Assembly: GCA_023379675.1 (NCBI GenBank)
Contig: JAMCPL010000023.1
Location: forward strand, 1 to 39,975
Source: Actinomycetota bacterium
GTDB lineage: Bacteria; Actinomycetota; Acidimicrobiia; Acidimicrobiales; JAMCPL01
Direction of reading: 5' to 3'
DNA length: 39,975 bases
Part shown: positions 25,838-33,682 of the stretch, one piece after another
Layout: the number at the start of each line of letters is the position of its first letter
Position numbering within the stretch: position 1 is the first letter of the stretch
Notes under the pieces: generated by a model
The model's database searches: none
Seen by the model: only the letters and a program-made list of their open reading frames with translations
Told to the model about the DNA's origin: nothing
Position numbers and translations under genes: made by a program

Positions 25838-26148
25838 CATGGCGATGCACCCCGGCCACCAGTCACAGGCATCGCAGGTGTGGCACCCACCGCACAATGC
25901 CTGCGAATCTGGCCAGAAAACCGCTGGCCATTCCATTATGATGAACAGCCATCTCGCCCGTGCCCCTGTGTATTGATCCCGCGATACTGATGCACAGGGG
26001 CATTCCGAGCGTCGGCAGTCCTACCGGCAGTCCGGGAGATGAGGGAGGAGAAGGGCTGCGAAACGCTCCCGACGGTGGCATCAGCGCTGGTACTTCCAGA
26101 TTGCCAGCATCCGGCAACGGGCCCATAGCGGCACAAGGATGCTCCACC
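25813..26148. other. Gap between permease and PP2C gene
   Basis: The 336 bp hold the second copy of the 15-bp repeat and an open frame in phase with the PP2C gene from GTG 25960. That stretch (Gly/Pro/Ser-rich) does not resemble a phosphatase domain, so it is left out of the gene, but a longer N-terminus cannot be excluded. No RNA gene was seen. Confidence 0.4.
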
Positions 26149-27150
26149 ATGGCTGTGTGGGCCCTGCGTTCGGAACCGGGAGAGGTACGCCCGCACAACG
26201 AGGACTATGCCGTTGTATGTACTCCATACGGTATGTGCGGGGATCCTCCACCATGGACATGCGGGCCCTGCGGTCCATCCGAAAGGTTTGGCCCGCAATG
26301 TGCTGGCAGTCACAGTAACGCTTACGGCGGGCACGCCATGTACCGTGACCTTGATTGTCCCGACCTGCCTGCAGGTCCACCAGCCTCCGCCTCCCCGCCC
26401 GGCCAGCCTGTGCCCCGTAACGAAAGCACTGGAAAGTTGGCCCCGCTTTTCGTGGTGGCGGACGGGCTCGGCGGCCACAACAGCGGGGAGGTGGCAAGCA
26501 AGGTGGCGGCAGACACCGTCATCCAGTCGTGGCAGGGTGGATCACCCGCACCCCAACAGGCATTGCGCTCCGCGGCCCGCCGCGCCAATGCCGCGGTTTT
26601 CGAGGCGGCATTCGATCATGGACAGCATGGTATGGCTACCACCCTCACCGCACTGGCGCTGGTGGGCAATGAGGCTATCATTGCCCACATCGGCGACTCC
26701 AGGGCTTACCTGGTACGCCATGGGCGGGTGGAGCAGATCACAACAGACCACTCCCAGGTGGCGGAGATGCTGCGCCGGGGATTGCTCACCCCTGAACAGG
26801 CTGCAAATCATCCGGCACGATCCGTGCTGACCAGATGTATCGGGATGGCGCCGGCAGTATCCGTGGATATGATCCGCAGGCCGTATATCAGGGGAGACAT
26901 ATTCGTGCTTTGCTCGGATGGCCTATGGGATATGGTGTCTCGTCAGGAGATCGGTGAGGCGGCCGCCGGTATCACCGTCAACAGCCGGGCCACGGATGCA
27001 GCCAGGATACTGGAACAACTGGTGAATATGGCGCTCTCGAGAGGCGCTCCTGATAATGTTACTGCCATGATCGTATTGGCCCTGGGAGATTCCTCAGCTG
27101 ATGTGCCGAAGAATTCAAGGAGTATCTTTCGCCGATGGACGCGCGGGTAG
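26149..27150 (+). CDS. PP2C-type protein phosphatase
   Basis: A metal-dependent Ser/Thr phosphatase of the PPM/PP2C family, 333 residues from ATG 26149 (AAGGA nine bases upstream). Motifs: RPHNEDYAV (D19), VADGLGGHNSGEVAS (D105, G106 binding the metals), GMATTLTALALV, HIGDSRAYLVRHGRVEQITTDHS, VLCSDGLWDMV and GAPDNVTAMIVL. Between the first and second motif is an unusual 75-residue insert rich in Pro, Gly and Cys (for example CGPCGPSERFGPQC); most bacterial PP2C have only a short loop there. It overlaps the following kinase gene by 16 bases and probably reverses that kinase's phosphorylations. Confidence 0.9.
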   Translation: MAVWALRSEPGEVRPHNEDYAVVCTPYGMCGDPPPWTCGPCGPSERFGPQCAGSHSNAYGGHAMYRDLDCPDLPAGPPASASPPGQPVPRNESTGKLAPLFVVADGLGGHNSGEVASKVAADTVIQSWQGGSPAPQQALRSAARRANAAVFEAAFDHGQHGMATTLTALALVGNEAIIAHIGDSRAYLVRHGRVEQITTDHSQVAEMLRRGLLTPEQAANHPARSVLTRCIGMAPAVSVDMIRRPYIRGDIFVLCSDGLWDMVSRQEIGEAAAGITVNSRATDAARILEQLVNMALSRGAPDNVTAMIVLALGDSSADVPKNSRSIFRRWTRG

Positions 27151-28181
27151 CCGGACGGGAGCGAGAGTCACGTATGGGATCCCGTTTCACTGCAAATCAG
27201 AGCATAGACCACTACGAGCTTCTGGAAGAGCTGGGTGAGGGCTCGTACGCGGAGACATGGAAGGCCCGGGACAGCCGCAACGGAAAATTGGTGGTGCTCA
27301 AGCTTGCCAACCCGCAGCTATTTGCGGATCCTGTACTGTTCCAGCGTTACCGTCGAGAGAGCGAGATAGCCTGCCAGCTCGATCATCCCCACGTACAGAG
27401 GGCATTTCGCAACACGCAGTCGAGTACGGAACCATACCTGGTATTGGAGTATGTAGATGGAGAGAGCCTGCGAACCCGTTTACGCAGCAGTGCTGAGGAA
27501 AGTACAGATGGCAGTTTGCCAGTCTCTGTGGTGGTCGATTGGGGACGCCAGCTTGCCCAGGCCCTCGGCTACCTCCATGCTCACGGTGTCATCCACCGCG
27601 ACCTGAAACCTGAGAACATACTGGTTACCTCTTCGGGCCTCCTGAAGGTAATGGACTTCGGTACCGCCATGATGGCCGGTGCTCGAAGATTGACCTGGAA
27701 ACACGTGTCCGAAGGGCTGGGCACCCCTGACTATATGAGCCCGGAACAGGTTCAAGGCGGGCGCGGGGATGTGCGTAGCGACATATACTCTTGGGGAGTG
27801 GTTATGTACGAGATGTTGACTGGAAAAGTCCCCTTCGAGGGCGATAACTGGCTGGCGGTGATGGCCGGCCACCTTCAGGGTACCCCCGTGCCTCCCCGCC
27901 GGTTACGCCCCGACATCCCACCTGGCCTCGAATCCGTGGTTCTCCATGCGTTACGGCGTTACCCCGATAACCGCTACCAGACAGCCGAGAGTCTACTCTC
28001 TGACCTGGGCCGGTTGGATGCCCTTGACCCTTCTACATACGATATGTCAGCGGAGCCTCCCATGGGAGGCATGGCGGCACTGGCTCGGCGTAGCCGTACA
28101 TGGGTGCTGGTTGCGGTGATAGCAATAGGCTTCCTGCTCCTTGCCACACTTATAGTCGTGCTGTCGGTGGTGCTGAGATGA
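27135..28181 (+). CDS. Membrane-anchored Ser/Thr protein kinase
   Basis: A Hanks-type kinase of 348 residues. The glycine loop is LGEGSYAETW, the ATP lysine K56 in LVVLKLA, the catalytic loop HRDLKPEN (D156), the metal-binding DFG at D174, and the APE-like SPEQ follows GTPDYM. The C-lobe ends near residue 290. One membrane helix closes the protein (WVLVAVIAIGFLLLATLIVVL), with only a few residues after it, so there is no extracellular sensor such as PASTA repeats. ATG 27135 overlaps the PP2C gene; ATG 27174 is an alternative. Activity is expected because all key residues are intact. Co-transcription with PP2C is likely. Confidence 0.93.
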   Translation: MDARVAGRERESRMGSRFTANQSIDHYELLEELGEGSYAETWKARDSRNGKLVVLKLANPQLFADPVLFQRYRRESEIACQLDHPHVQRAFRNTQSSTEPYLVLEYVDGESLRTRLRSSAEESTDGSLPVSVVVDWGRQLAQALGYLHAHGVIHRDLKPENILVTSSGLLKVMDFGTAMMAGARRLTWKHVSEGLGTPDYMSPEQVQGGRGDVRSDIYSWGVVMYEMLTGKVPFEGDNWLAVMAGHLQGTPVPPRRLRPDIPPGLESVVLHALRRYPDNRYQTAESLLSDLGRLDALDPSTYDMSAEPPMGGMAALARRSRTWVLVAVIAIGFLLLATLIVVLSVVLR

Positions 28182-28198
28182 GACGCCAGGTGCGGCAA

Positions 28199-28236
28199 CC
28201 AGGAGTAACGGCCACTCCTACGGTGGCCACTCCTGG
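28199..28236 (+). promoter_or_regulatory. Strong stem-loop between kinase and glutamine synthetase genes
   Basis: CCAGGAGT (28199-28206) pairs with ACTCCTGG (28229-28236), and GGCCAC (28210-28215) with GTGGCC (28223-28228). Together they make a 14-bp stem with a three-base bulge and a seven-base loop. There is no T run. It may be an attenuator, an mRNA processing site or a weak terminator. Confidence 0.5.
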
Positions 28237-28317
28237 CGCGGGTAAAGTTCTTGGCATCTATGCCCACTGCCCAGAGACAGCGCATGCCTCGACATCGGGC
28301 TGGGTGGCGGTGCTCCG

Positions 28318-29610
28318 GTGATCTCGGTGAACCGGGTTGCAGGATCTGCCGAGATGGAAGAGGTACGTTCCCTCCTCGAAAGACTCTCCTTCGTGAAGCT
28401 CGTCTTTGTCGATCTCTTTGGTTCCGCGCGTGTCCTGCAAGTACCTGCCTCTCGCCTCATACAGAGTAAACGTCCCGCGGTGTACTTCGACGGATCCGCC
28501 ATCGAGGGTCGCATCCGCCTCCTGGAGGAGGATATGCTCCTGGTCCCAGACTTCTCCACGCTCATGGATGTGGGGGACGGCATCGGTAGGGCGTTTTGCA
28601 GGGTGGAAACACCCGACGGCCTTTCCTGGCCGGTGGATCCGCGCACGGCACTGATTGATTACTACAACAGGTCGGCAGGTTCCACTGCCTCCGGACTGGT
28701 CAGGAGATGGACTGCAGGCGCCGAACTGGAGTTTTATATATTGCAATCCGATCAAAAGCCAGTCGACAGAGGTGGTTACTTCGCAGACATCGAAAGTGTA
28801 GGTATCAAGGTGACCAGATCGGTTGCCAGGCGGATGCATGCGCTCGGTATAAATGTGTCCGGCATGCATCACGAGGCGGGGCCAGGGCAGTATGAGATTG
28901 ATCTGCCTGCATTGGACCCCGTTGCCATAGCCGATGCAATTATCGTGGCGAAGCAGATGATCGTCGAGGAAGCAAGAGCTGCAGGACTGTCGATCACGTT
29001 TGCTGCCCGTCCCCTAGCCGGAGAACCAGGCTCTGGACTTCACCTCCACCAGCACATCGAAGGTGCTGCTGTGACTCCATCGCTCAGTTCCGACGCCGAA
29101 GCGATAATCGCTGGTGTTCTCGATCATGCTGGTGGCTTGATCGCACTGGCGGCTCCATCGCCAAATTCCTATCGCAGGCTTCATGCAGGCGCGGAAGCTC
29201 CCGGACTGGTGATATGGGCACACGAAAATCGCTCAGCCCTGGTCAGAGTGGGTATGTCGATAGACGGTAAATCGTCCATCGAGTTCCGGGCGGCGGACCC
29301 GACATGCAACCCCTACCTGCTCGTAACCGGATTGCTGGCAGTGGAGCAGGCGGGATTGGACGAAGGATCCCGCGCGGGGCGGCCCGTGGAAGAAGAGCCC
29401 AGGGGCTTTGACCCAGCCGCACTGGAGGTAGCACCGCGCCTGCTGCCCCGAAACTTGGATGAAGCACTCGATGCGCTGGGTGGAGATGAGGTACTGTGCG
29501 ATGCTTTCGATGACAGGCTGCTGAGCCGGCTGGTAGAGGGAAGCAGGAACGAAATAGAAGCTGCCAACGCAACGATCGGCAGCATGGAATTGACCACCTA
29601 CCTGGAATGA
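28318..29610 (+). CDS. Glutamine synthetase family enzyme
   Basis: A 430-residue cytosolic ligase of the GlnA fold, ATP-dependent joining of ammonia or an amine to a gamma-carboxyl group. Motifs: beta-grasp N-domain with FVKLVFVDLFGSARVLQVP; GAELEFYIL and HHEAGPGQYEID (metal-binding Glu residues); GSGLHLHQH (the active-site His); PNSYRRLHAGAEAP; NRSALVRV; IEFRAADPTCNPYL. The length fits GSI-alpha-like enzymes, and the Tyr adenylylation segment of GSI-beta is not seen. It could be a true glutamine synthetase or a gamma-glutamyl-amine ligase. The start is GTG 28318 or GTG 28327; neither has a good ribosome site. It follows the PP2C and kinase genes in the same direction. Confidence 0.88.
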   Translation: MISVNRVAGSAEMEEVRSLLERLSFVKLVFVDLFGSARVLQVPASRLIQSKRPAVYFDGSAIEGRIRLLEEDMLLVPDFSTLMDVGDGIGRAFCRVETPDGLSWPVDPRTALIDYYNRSAGSTASGLVRRWTAGAELEFYILQSDQKPVDRGGYFADIESVGIKVTRSVARRMHALGINVSGMHHEAGPGQYEIDLPALDPVAIADAIIVAKQMIVEEARAAGLSITFAARPLAGEPGSGLHLHQHIEGAAVTPSLSSDAEAIIAGVLDHAGGLIALAAPSPNSYRRLHAGAEAPGLVIWAHENRSALVRVGMSIDGKSSIEFRAADPTCNPYLLVTGLLAVEQAGLDEGSRAGRPVEEEPRGFDPAALEVAPRLLPRNLDEALDALGGDEVLCDAFDDRLLSRLVEGSRNEIEAANATIGSMELTTYLE

Positions 29611-29624
29611 CCGGTGCCGGTATT

Positions 29625-29658
29625 CCTGGAGACAGCCCGGCTACACGAGGTCTCCAGG
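29625..29658. terminator. Hairpin between convergent glutamine synthetase and small membrane gene
   Basis: CCTGGAGAC (29625-29633) and GTCTCCAGG (29650-29658) form a perfect nine-base stem with a 16-base loop, in the short gap between two convergent genes. No T tract follows. Confidence 0.5.
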
Positions 29659-29663
29659 CCTCC

Positions 29664-29933
29664 CTACGGAGCGGAATCCAGCCTCTTCTGCCGGCGAATT
29701 ACGCTGGCAACGGCTGCCCGCAGGTAAAGAGCGCCAAACCCGAAATAGACTATGGCGGGAATGAGCTTCCAGGTCGCATGCAGGTACAATAGAGTCAGCC
29801 CGCCTGCAACGATCCACAGGACTGCGACGACTACCAGGAAGGAGGGGCGGGACGGCCTCCGGCCAACCTGGCCCGGCGTATCCGGAGTGCTCTTGAATGG
29901 CCGATCTCTTCTCGATTTTCGTTGGTTGCTCAC
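29664..29933 (-). CDS. Small two-helix membrane protein
   Basis: An 89-residue protein with a basic, Ser/Thr/Pro-rich N-terminus (SNQRKSRRDRPFKST...), two membrane helices (FLVVVAVLWIVAGGLTLLYL and LIPAIVYFGFGALYLRAAVA) and a basic end. The start GTG 29933 is preceded by TATCAT with six bases between, the leaderless pattern. The frame is open upstream into the IS remnant, but that portion has no coding character. No family is recognised. Confidence 0.65.
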   Translation of the reverse strand: MSNQRKSRRDRPFKSTPDTPGQVGRRPSRPSFLVVVAVLWIVAGGLTLLYLHATWKLIPAIVYFGFGALYLRAAVASVIRRQKRLDSAP

Positions 29934-29939
29934 TGTCCC

Positions 29940-29945
29940 ATGATA
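29940..29945 (-). promoter_or_regulatory. -10 box TATCAT, leaderless start
   Basis: TATCAT on the minus strand ends six bases before GTG 29933. Confidence 0.5.
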
Positions 29946-30048
29946 CTCGGCTTCCAGAGAACCTGCTTCACTGGAGTCATAGGGGATCGGTGGCCTGGTG
30001 GCCGTTGTCCACCACATACCCAGTCCACAGAGAACCATTCCAATATCT

Positions 30049-30561
30049 TTGTAGGACTCCTTCTCCACGTAGTCCCGCTTGCGCCAGGTCGGCTCGGGAT
30101 TGGCCGTCTTGTCCCTCCTCCACTATTCTGACTATTCCTGCGTAATTTGCCGGGCTTCCTCCCCATTGCACGACGGGCCTTCCTGTTCGGACTCTCCTCT
30201 TTTGCAGGGCTACCGAAGGTGTCCGAGGACGGTGGCATGGACGAGTTCTGCGAGTTCCGGCCGGATTTCTTTTCCAACTCCACGATCCTTCGGATCATCA
30301 CGTCGTTTGCGTCTTTGAGCGTCGAGACCTGCTGGCGCAGCACAGCGTTATCCGCTCGCAACATTGCGTTCTCACGTGCTCCTCCGCATTGCTCTGCGGC
30401 TCGTCATCTGCCATGTCCTACTGTCTATCACATATCGCGCGGACAGTGGTGGATATTCGCGCGATCCGCGCGACGACCAGGTCAGAGTAATAAAATGCAC
30501 CCTTACACGTATGCCGTGATCAATGACAACCGGCGCAGCATCAGGGTACCTGAATGGTTAC
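30049..30561 (-). mobile_element. IS66-like element remnant with internal deletion
   Basis: Read on the minus strand, this begins with the same 27-bp terminal repeat as the full copy (30535-30561), the same left-end sequence and the transposase N-terminus (MLRADNAVLRQQVSTL from 30364, with NSQNSSMPPSSD and GRKPGK). It then jumps, around 30120-30155, to sequence matching about 32310-32383 of the full copy (ACAAGACGGCCAATCCC...GGAGTCCTACAA) and stops at 30049. The middle and the right end are missing. It cannot encode a transposase. Confidence 0.85.
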
Positions 30562-30684
30562 AATGAAACGATCGGAATCTTGGATCAGACGGTCGAACTC
30601 GTCCCCGATTGCCTGCTCTTCATCAATGGCCACAGTGAAAGCCTAGCGCACGGTGAGCATCCTGAAAAATCTTTAGGCATATGA
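30562..30684. other. Possible gene debris beside the IS remnant
   Basis: A plus-strand frame running from about 30562 to a TGA near 30684 encodes a protein-like stretch (ETIGILDQTVELVPDCLL then FINGHSESLAHGEHPEKS). It has no start and would be cut by the IS end, so it may be the tail of an interrupted gene. An antisense reading (AIDEEQAIGDEFDRLIQ) is equally open. Neither is assigned. Confidence 0.3.
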
Positions 30685-30690
30685 TATGAT
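30685..30690 (+). promoter_or_regulatory. Extended -10 box TATGAT, leaderless start
   Basis: TGA-TATGAT is followed by six bases (GTGAAT) and ATG 30697. The same GTGAATATG follows the -10 of the padR gene. Confidence 0.55.
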
Positions 30691-30696
30691 GTGAAT

Positions 30697-31131
30697 ATGG
30701 CCGTAATTAGTACACGGACAGATATACAAGACGAAATACGCAGGGGATCCCTACCGATCAGTGCTGTTGCACTCAAGATTAAAGAAGCACTTGAACAGGG
30801 CAATGAACATGAGGCATGGCGTTGGCTGATTGAATTTGCCGATAATTTCCGAGGTTCGACAAGAAAGGGACAGAAATGGCTGATCTCGGAACCATCCTCT
30901 CCGATAGGTGACAATCGCTATGACAGTGCCATAGCAGCACTAGTTGAATATCTATGCAGTACCGTGGACATAGCATCTCCACCATGGACAAACGAGGAAT
31001 ACCGTTTTGCTTGTCCGTGGTGGTTTCACGTGGATTCACCAATTGTTCGAGCCAGGGCCATAAGAGAAAGCCCGATCTCGTTCAAGCGCCACGGCGTATT
31101 TATCTGTGCCGGAGCATTCGATAGTGTCTGA
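30697..31131 (+). CDS. Conserved protein, upstream partner of a nucleotidyltransferase (TA-like pair)
   Basis: A 144-residue soluble protein. Characteristic parts are QDEIRRGSLPISAVALKIKEAL, EAWRWLIEFADNFRGS, YDSAIAALVEYLCS, SPPWTNEEYRF, PWWFHVDSPIVRARAI and ESPISFKRHGVFICAGA. From memory, proteins with this pattern are encoded directly before a DUF6036-type nucleotidyltransferase in actinobacteria, an arrangement like type IV (AbiE/MenAT-like) toxin-antitoxin modules. The partner does follow here but is truncated. The start is ATG 30697, from the -10 spacing; GTG 30691 is also in frame. Which of the two would be the antitoxin is not known to me. Confidence 0.7.
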   Translation: MAVISTRTDIQDEIRRGSLPISAVALKIKEALEQGNEHEAWRWLIEFADNFRGSTRKGQKWLISEPSSPIGDNRYDSAIAALVEYLCSTVDIASPPWTNEEYRFACPWWFHVDSPIVRARAIRESPISFKRHGVFICAGAFDSV

Positions 31132-31157
31132 TCTGCTGGATCGGAATAATATAATTG

Positions 31158-31334
31158 GTGGCATTTGATAAGCTCAACTCCGAATTGGCACGTAGACGAG
31201 CTGAAGTGGATTTGTTTGTGGTAGGGGGCGCAGCTATTATTCACACTTACGATACGGATCGGCGTACACGTGATGGTAACCATTCAGGTACCCTGATGCT
31301 GCGCCGGTTGTCATTGATCACGGCATACGTGTAA
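31158..31334 (+). pseudogene. Nucleotidyltransferase (DUF6036-like) fragment cut by IS
   Basis: GTG 31158 opens a frame reading AFDKLNSELARRRAEVDLFVVGG, then GAAIIHTYDTDRRTRD, and runs into the IS left end at 31276, stopping at TAA 31332-31334. The GG-containing strand and the Thr-Arg-Asp motif are the N-terminal part of the minimal nucleotidyltransferase fold, where VGGAA...Y...R.T.D continues to the catalytic D-x-D. The catalytic part is lost, so it is inactive. A TAATAT box lies five bases before the GTG. About 39 native codons remain. Confidence 0.7.
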
Positions 31335-32756
31335 GGGTGCATTTTATTACTCTGACCTGGTCGTCGCGCGGATCGCGCGAATATCCACCACTGTCCGCGC
31401 GATATGTGATAGACAGTAGGACATGGCAGATGACGAGCCGCAGAGCAATGCGGAGGAGCACGTGAGAACGCAATGTTGCGAGCGGATAACGCTGTGCTGC
31501 GCCAGCAGGTCTCGACGCTCAAAGACGCAAACGACGTGATGATCCGAAGGATCGTGGAGTTGGAAAAGAAATCCGGCCGGAACTCGCAGAACTCGTCCAT
31601 GCCACCGTCCTCGGACACCTTCGGTAGCCCTGCAAAGCCAGAGAGTCCGAACAGGAAAGCCCGTCGTGCAATGGGGAGGAAGCCCGGCAAGCAGCCTGGT
31701 GCCCCAGGAGCGCATCTTGCCCAGGTCGAGAACCCCGACTCTGTCGTCCCCCATCGCCCAGAGATCTGCACATGGTCGGTGGCGACCTTGGCTTGGCGGA
31801 ATTGGTCGGCGAAGAGATACGCCTAAGTATTTGATATCCCCGAGCCAAGAGTCGTCGTCACCGATCCTCGCGTATACAAGCTGCGTTGTTCGTGTGGCGA
31901 GGTCAACGAGGGTGAGTTCCCGCCCGATCCACGAGCGCCGGTCGCCTACGGCCCGAGGGTGCGAGCCTCCGGGCTCTACCTCATGGCCCGCCAGCACCTG
32001 CCCGTGGCACGACGGCCGTCGAACGGCTAGGCGTGCTCCCCGGCTACAAGGGCACTGCGATCCACGACCGGCTCGCCATGTACTTCAACTACACCGGCGC
32101 ATGTCACGGAGTGTGCGGGGCCCATCTCATCCGAAATCTCACCTCGGTGGCGGTTGTGTGGAACCAGACCGAGTAGGCAGAGGCCATGATCGCTTCGCTT
32201 ATCGAGATGAAACGTGCCGCCTGACAGCCGCCGAGGATGCCCGGGCTGCCGGCAGGAAGCGTCTCGGTGCCAAGGTGTCCGCCTCCGTCTCGAAGCTTCC
32301 GATCAGAATCGTTGAGCTGGGACAAGACGGCCAATCCCGAGCCGACCTGGCGCAAGCGGGACTACGTGGAGAAGGAGTCCTACAACCTCGCCTGTGCGCT
32401 ACGCGACCTGTTGCCAGAGGTAACGCTGTTTGCGAAGGACCTCCGTGTCCCGTTCTCCAACAACCAAGCCGAGTCTGATCTGCGGATGGCCAACTCGGCA
32501 GAAGATCTCTGGATCGTTCCGGGCAGCCGTTGGTGCGAAACGCCTAGCCAGGGAACGCTTCTACATCTCGAGGCTGCCAAGTACGGCGTCGACGCGATGG
32601 ATGTCTTGACTGCATCTGTTCGCCTGCGCACCCTGGAAGACGGCGACACCGATGCGCATCTGATCGCACCATCGCTACCGAGATCCCCGCTTCGCTATCA
32701 TCCGCTCTGACCCGCTGGCGCGGACAGTTGCAGCATCAGGGTACCTGAATGGTTAC
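31276..32756 (+). mobile_element. Full-length IS66-like element, 1481 bp, transposase decayed
   Basis: The element is bounded by perfect 27-bp inverted repeats, 31276-31302 and 32730-32756, with GTAACC tips. It carries one transposase gene broken by stops and frameshifts. The eight bases on the left (ACGTGATG) and right (CACTCTAC) do not match, so no target duplication is seen, although IS66 elements normally make an 8-bp one. No separate tnpA or tnpB accessory genes are present. Other copies in the window are at 1-127 (right end) and 30049-30561 (inverted remnant). Confidence 0.9.
31473..32710 (+). pseudogene. IS66-family transposase (TnpC-like), frameshifted
   Basis: The N-terminal part (31473-31826) has the leucine-zipper-like start MLRADNAVLRQQVSTLKDAN and the IS66 segment NSQNSSMPPSSD...GRKPGKQPGAPG. 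The middle appears in another frame with pieces such as VFDIPEPRVV, CSCGEVNEGEFP and, further on, HDRLAMYFNYTGACH plus CGAHLIRNL, the DDE-domain region, interrupted by stops. The C-terminal part (from about 32315) has FAKDLRVPFSNNQAESDLRM and WCETPSQ, the usual IS66 ending. Several frame changes mean no functional enzyme can be made. Confidence 0.85.
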
Positions 32757-33448
32757 CACTCTACGGGGGGAGGCAGTACTGCATCCCCAGTTCTCTCCAA
32801 GTGGCAACGAACTCGTATGGGCTGCATACGATCATCCTCAAGGGCTACGCAGGCTATTGCATCACGGAGAATGGGATATACATGACAGCGGCCACGTTTT
32901 CTGTAAGTGCTTCTGGCCGGCCTTCCCTCACCAACCAGCGTGTGTACAGACCAGGTCCGGCAACTTCCAGCACTTTTTACGAAACCCACGTGGTCACTGG
33001 TAATGGGGCCATAATCTTCTCATCGAATATGGGAAGTCCCTACCAGTCGTCATGCCGTGGCTGTGCGGTTGGGATATGGGAGTCGACACCTGGGAGTCCC
33101 AAGCCACCGGTGCTGCTTACCCCTGATACCTCTGCGTGGAACGAGCATGCCGCCTTGAGCCCTTCGGGCAGACATATTGCGTGGATAAGCAGTCAGGGAG
33201 AGGGCTTTGTCCCCTCCAGCCAGTGGGGAAGAACCTTGCGGACCGACTGGTGGCTGATGAATCCAAACGGATCACGCAAGATTCGTGCCACATACTTCAA
33301 CACCCCGAACAATCCGGGAATCCGGGTGATATGTGCCGAAGGAGCCTGGAATCCTTACGGGACGGCTCTCTTGGCGACAGTGGATGTGATCCAGGGATCC
33401 AACTCCACTACCGAGCTGCTCGAACTCGTATTCCGTTCACCACAATAG
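32757..33448 (+). pseudogene. TolB/PD40-type beta-propeller protein, 5'-cut by IS and frameshifted
   Basis: Directly after the IS right end the sequence reads HPQFSPSGNELVWAAYDHPQG, a PD40/WD40-like propeller blade. It then continues in the +1 frame with YAGYCITENGIYM, and later with WNEHAALSPSGRHIAWISSQ and GAWNPYGTALLATVD, two more blades of the same type, to a stop at 33446-33448. The 5' part is missing and the frame changes near 32845, so this is a pseudogene. A substrate or partner cannot be given. TolB-like propellers often occur in exported binding proteins. Confidence 0.7.
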
Positions 33449-33682
33449 CCACTGGTGCTCCGCCTACCTCTGCTGCAAGGCGCCAATCTATCCGCGAGCA
33501 AGCCTGACCAGTACTACCTAAGATATCGTGCAGGCTGAGCCTTAAGGGGCGATCTCGTATTTCATTGACCCGAGGCCGCTTGGTCCGGAGGCCGGCCACA
33601 TATGTCATTGATAAGGGATCCCGTGACGTGTCATGGTTTCAGCTTGGATTTGAATACGCAGATGTCGAGATCCAGCTTGCTC
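33449..33682. other. Gap between propeller pseudogene and aidB
   Basis: These 234 bp lie between two convergent genes. I see no conserved frame, hairpin or RNA gene in them. Confidence 0.4.
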
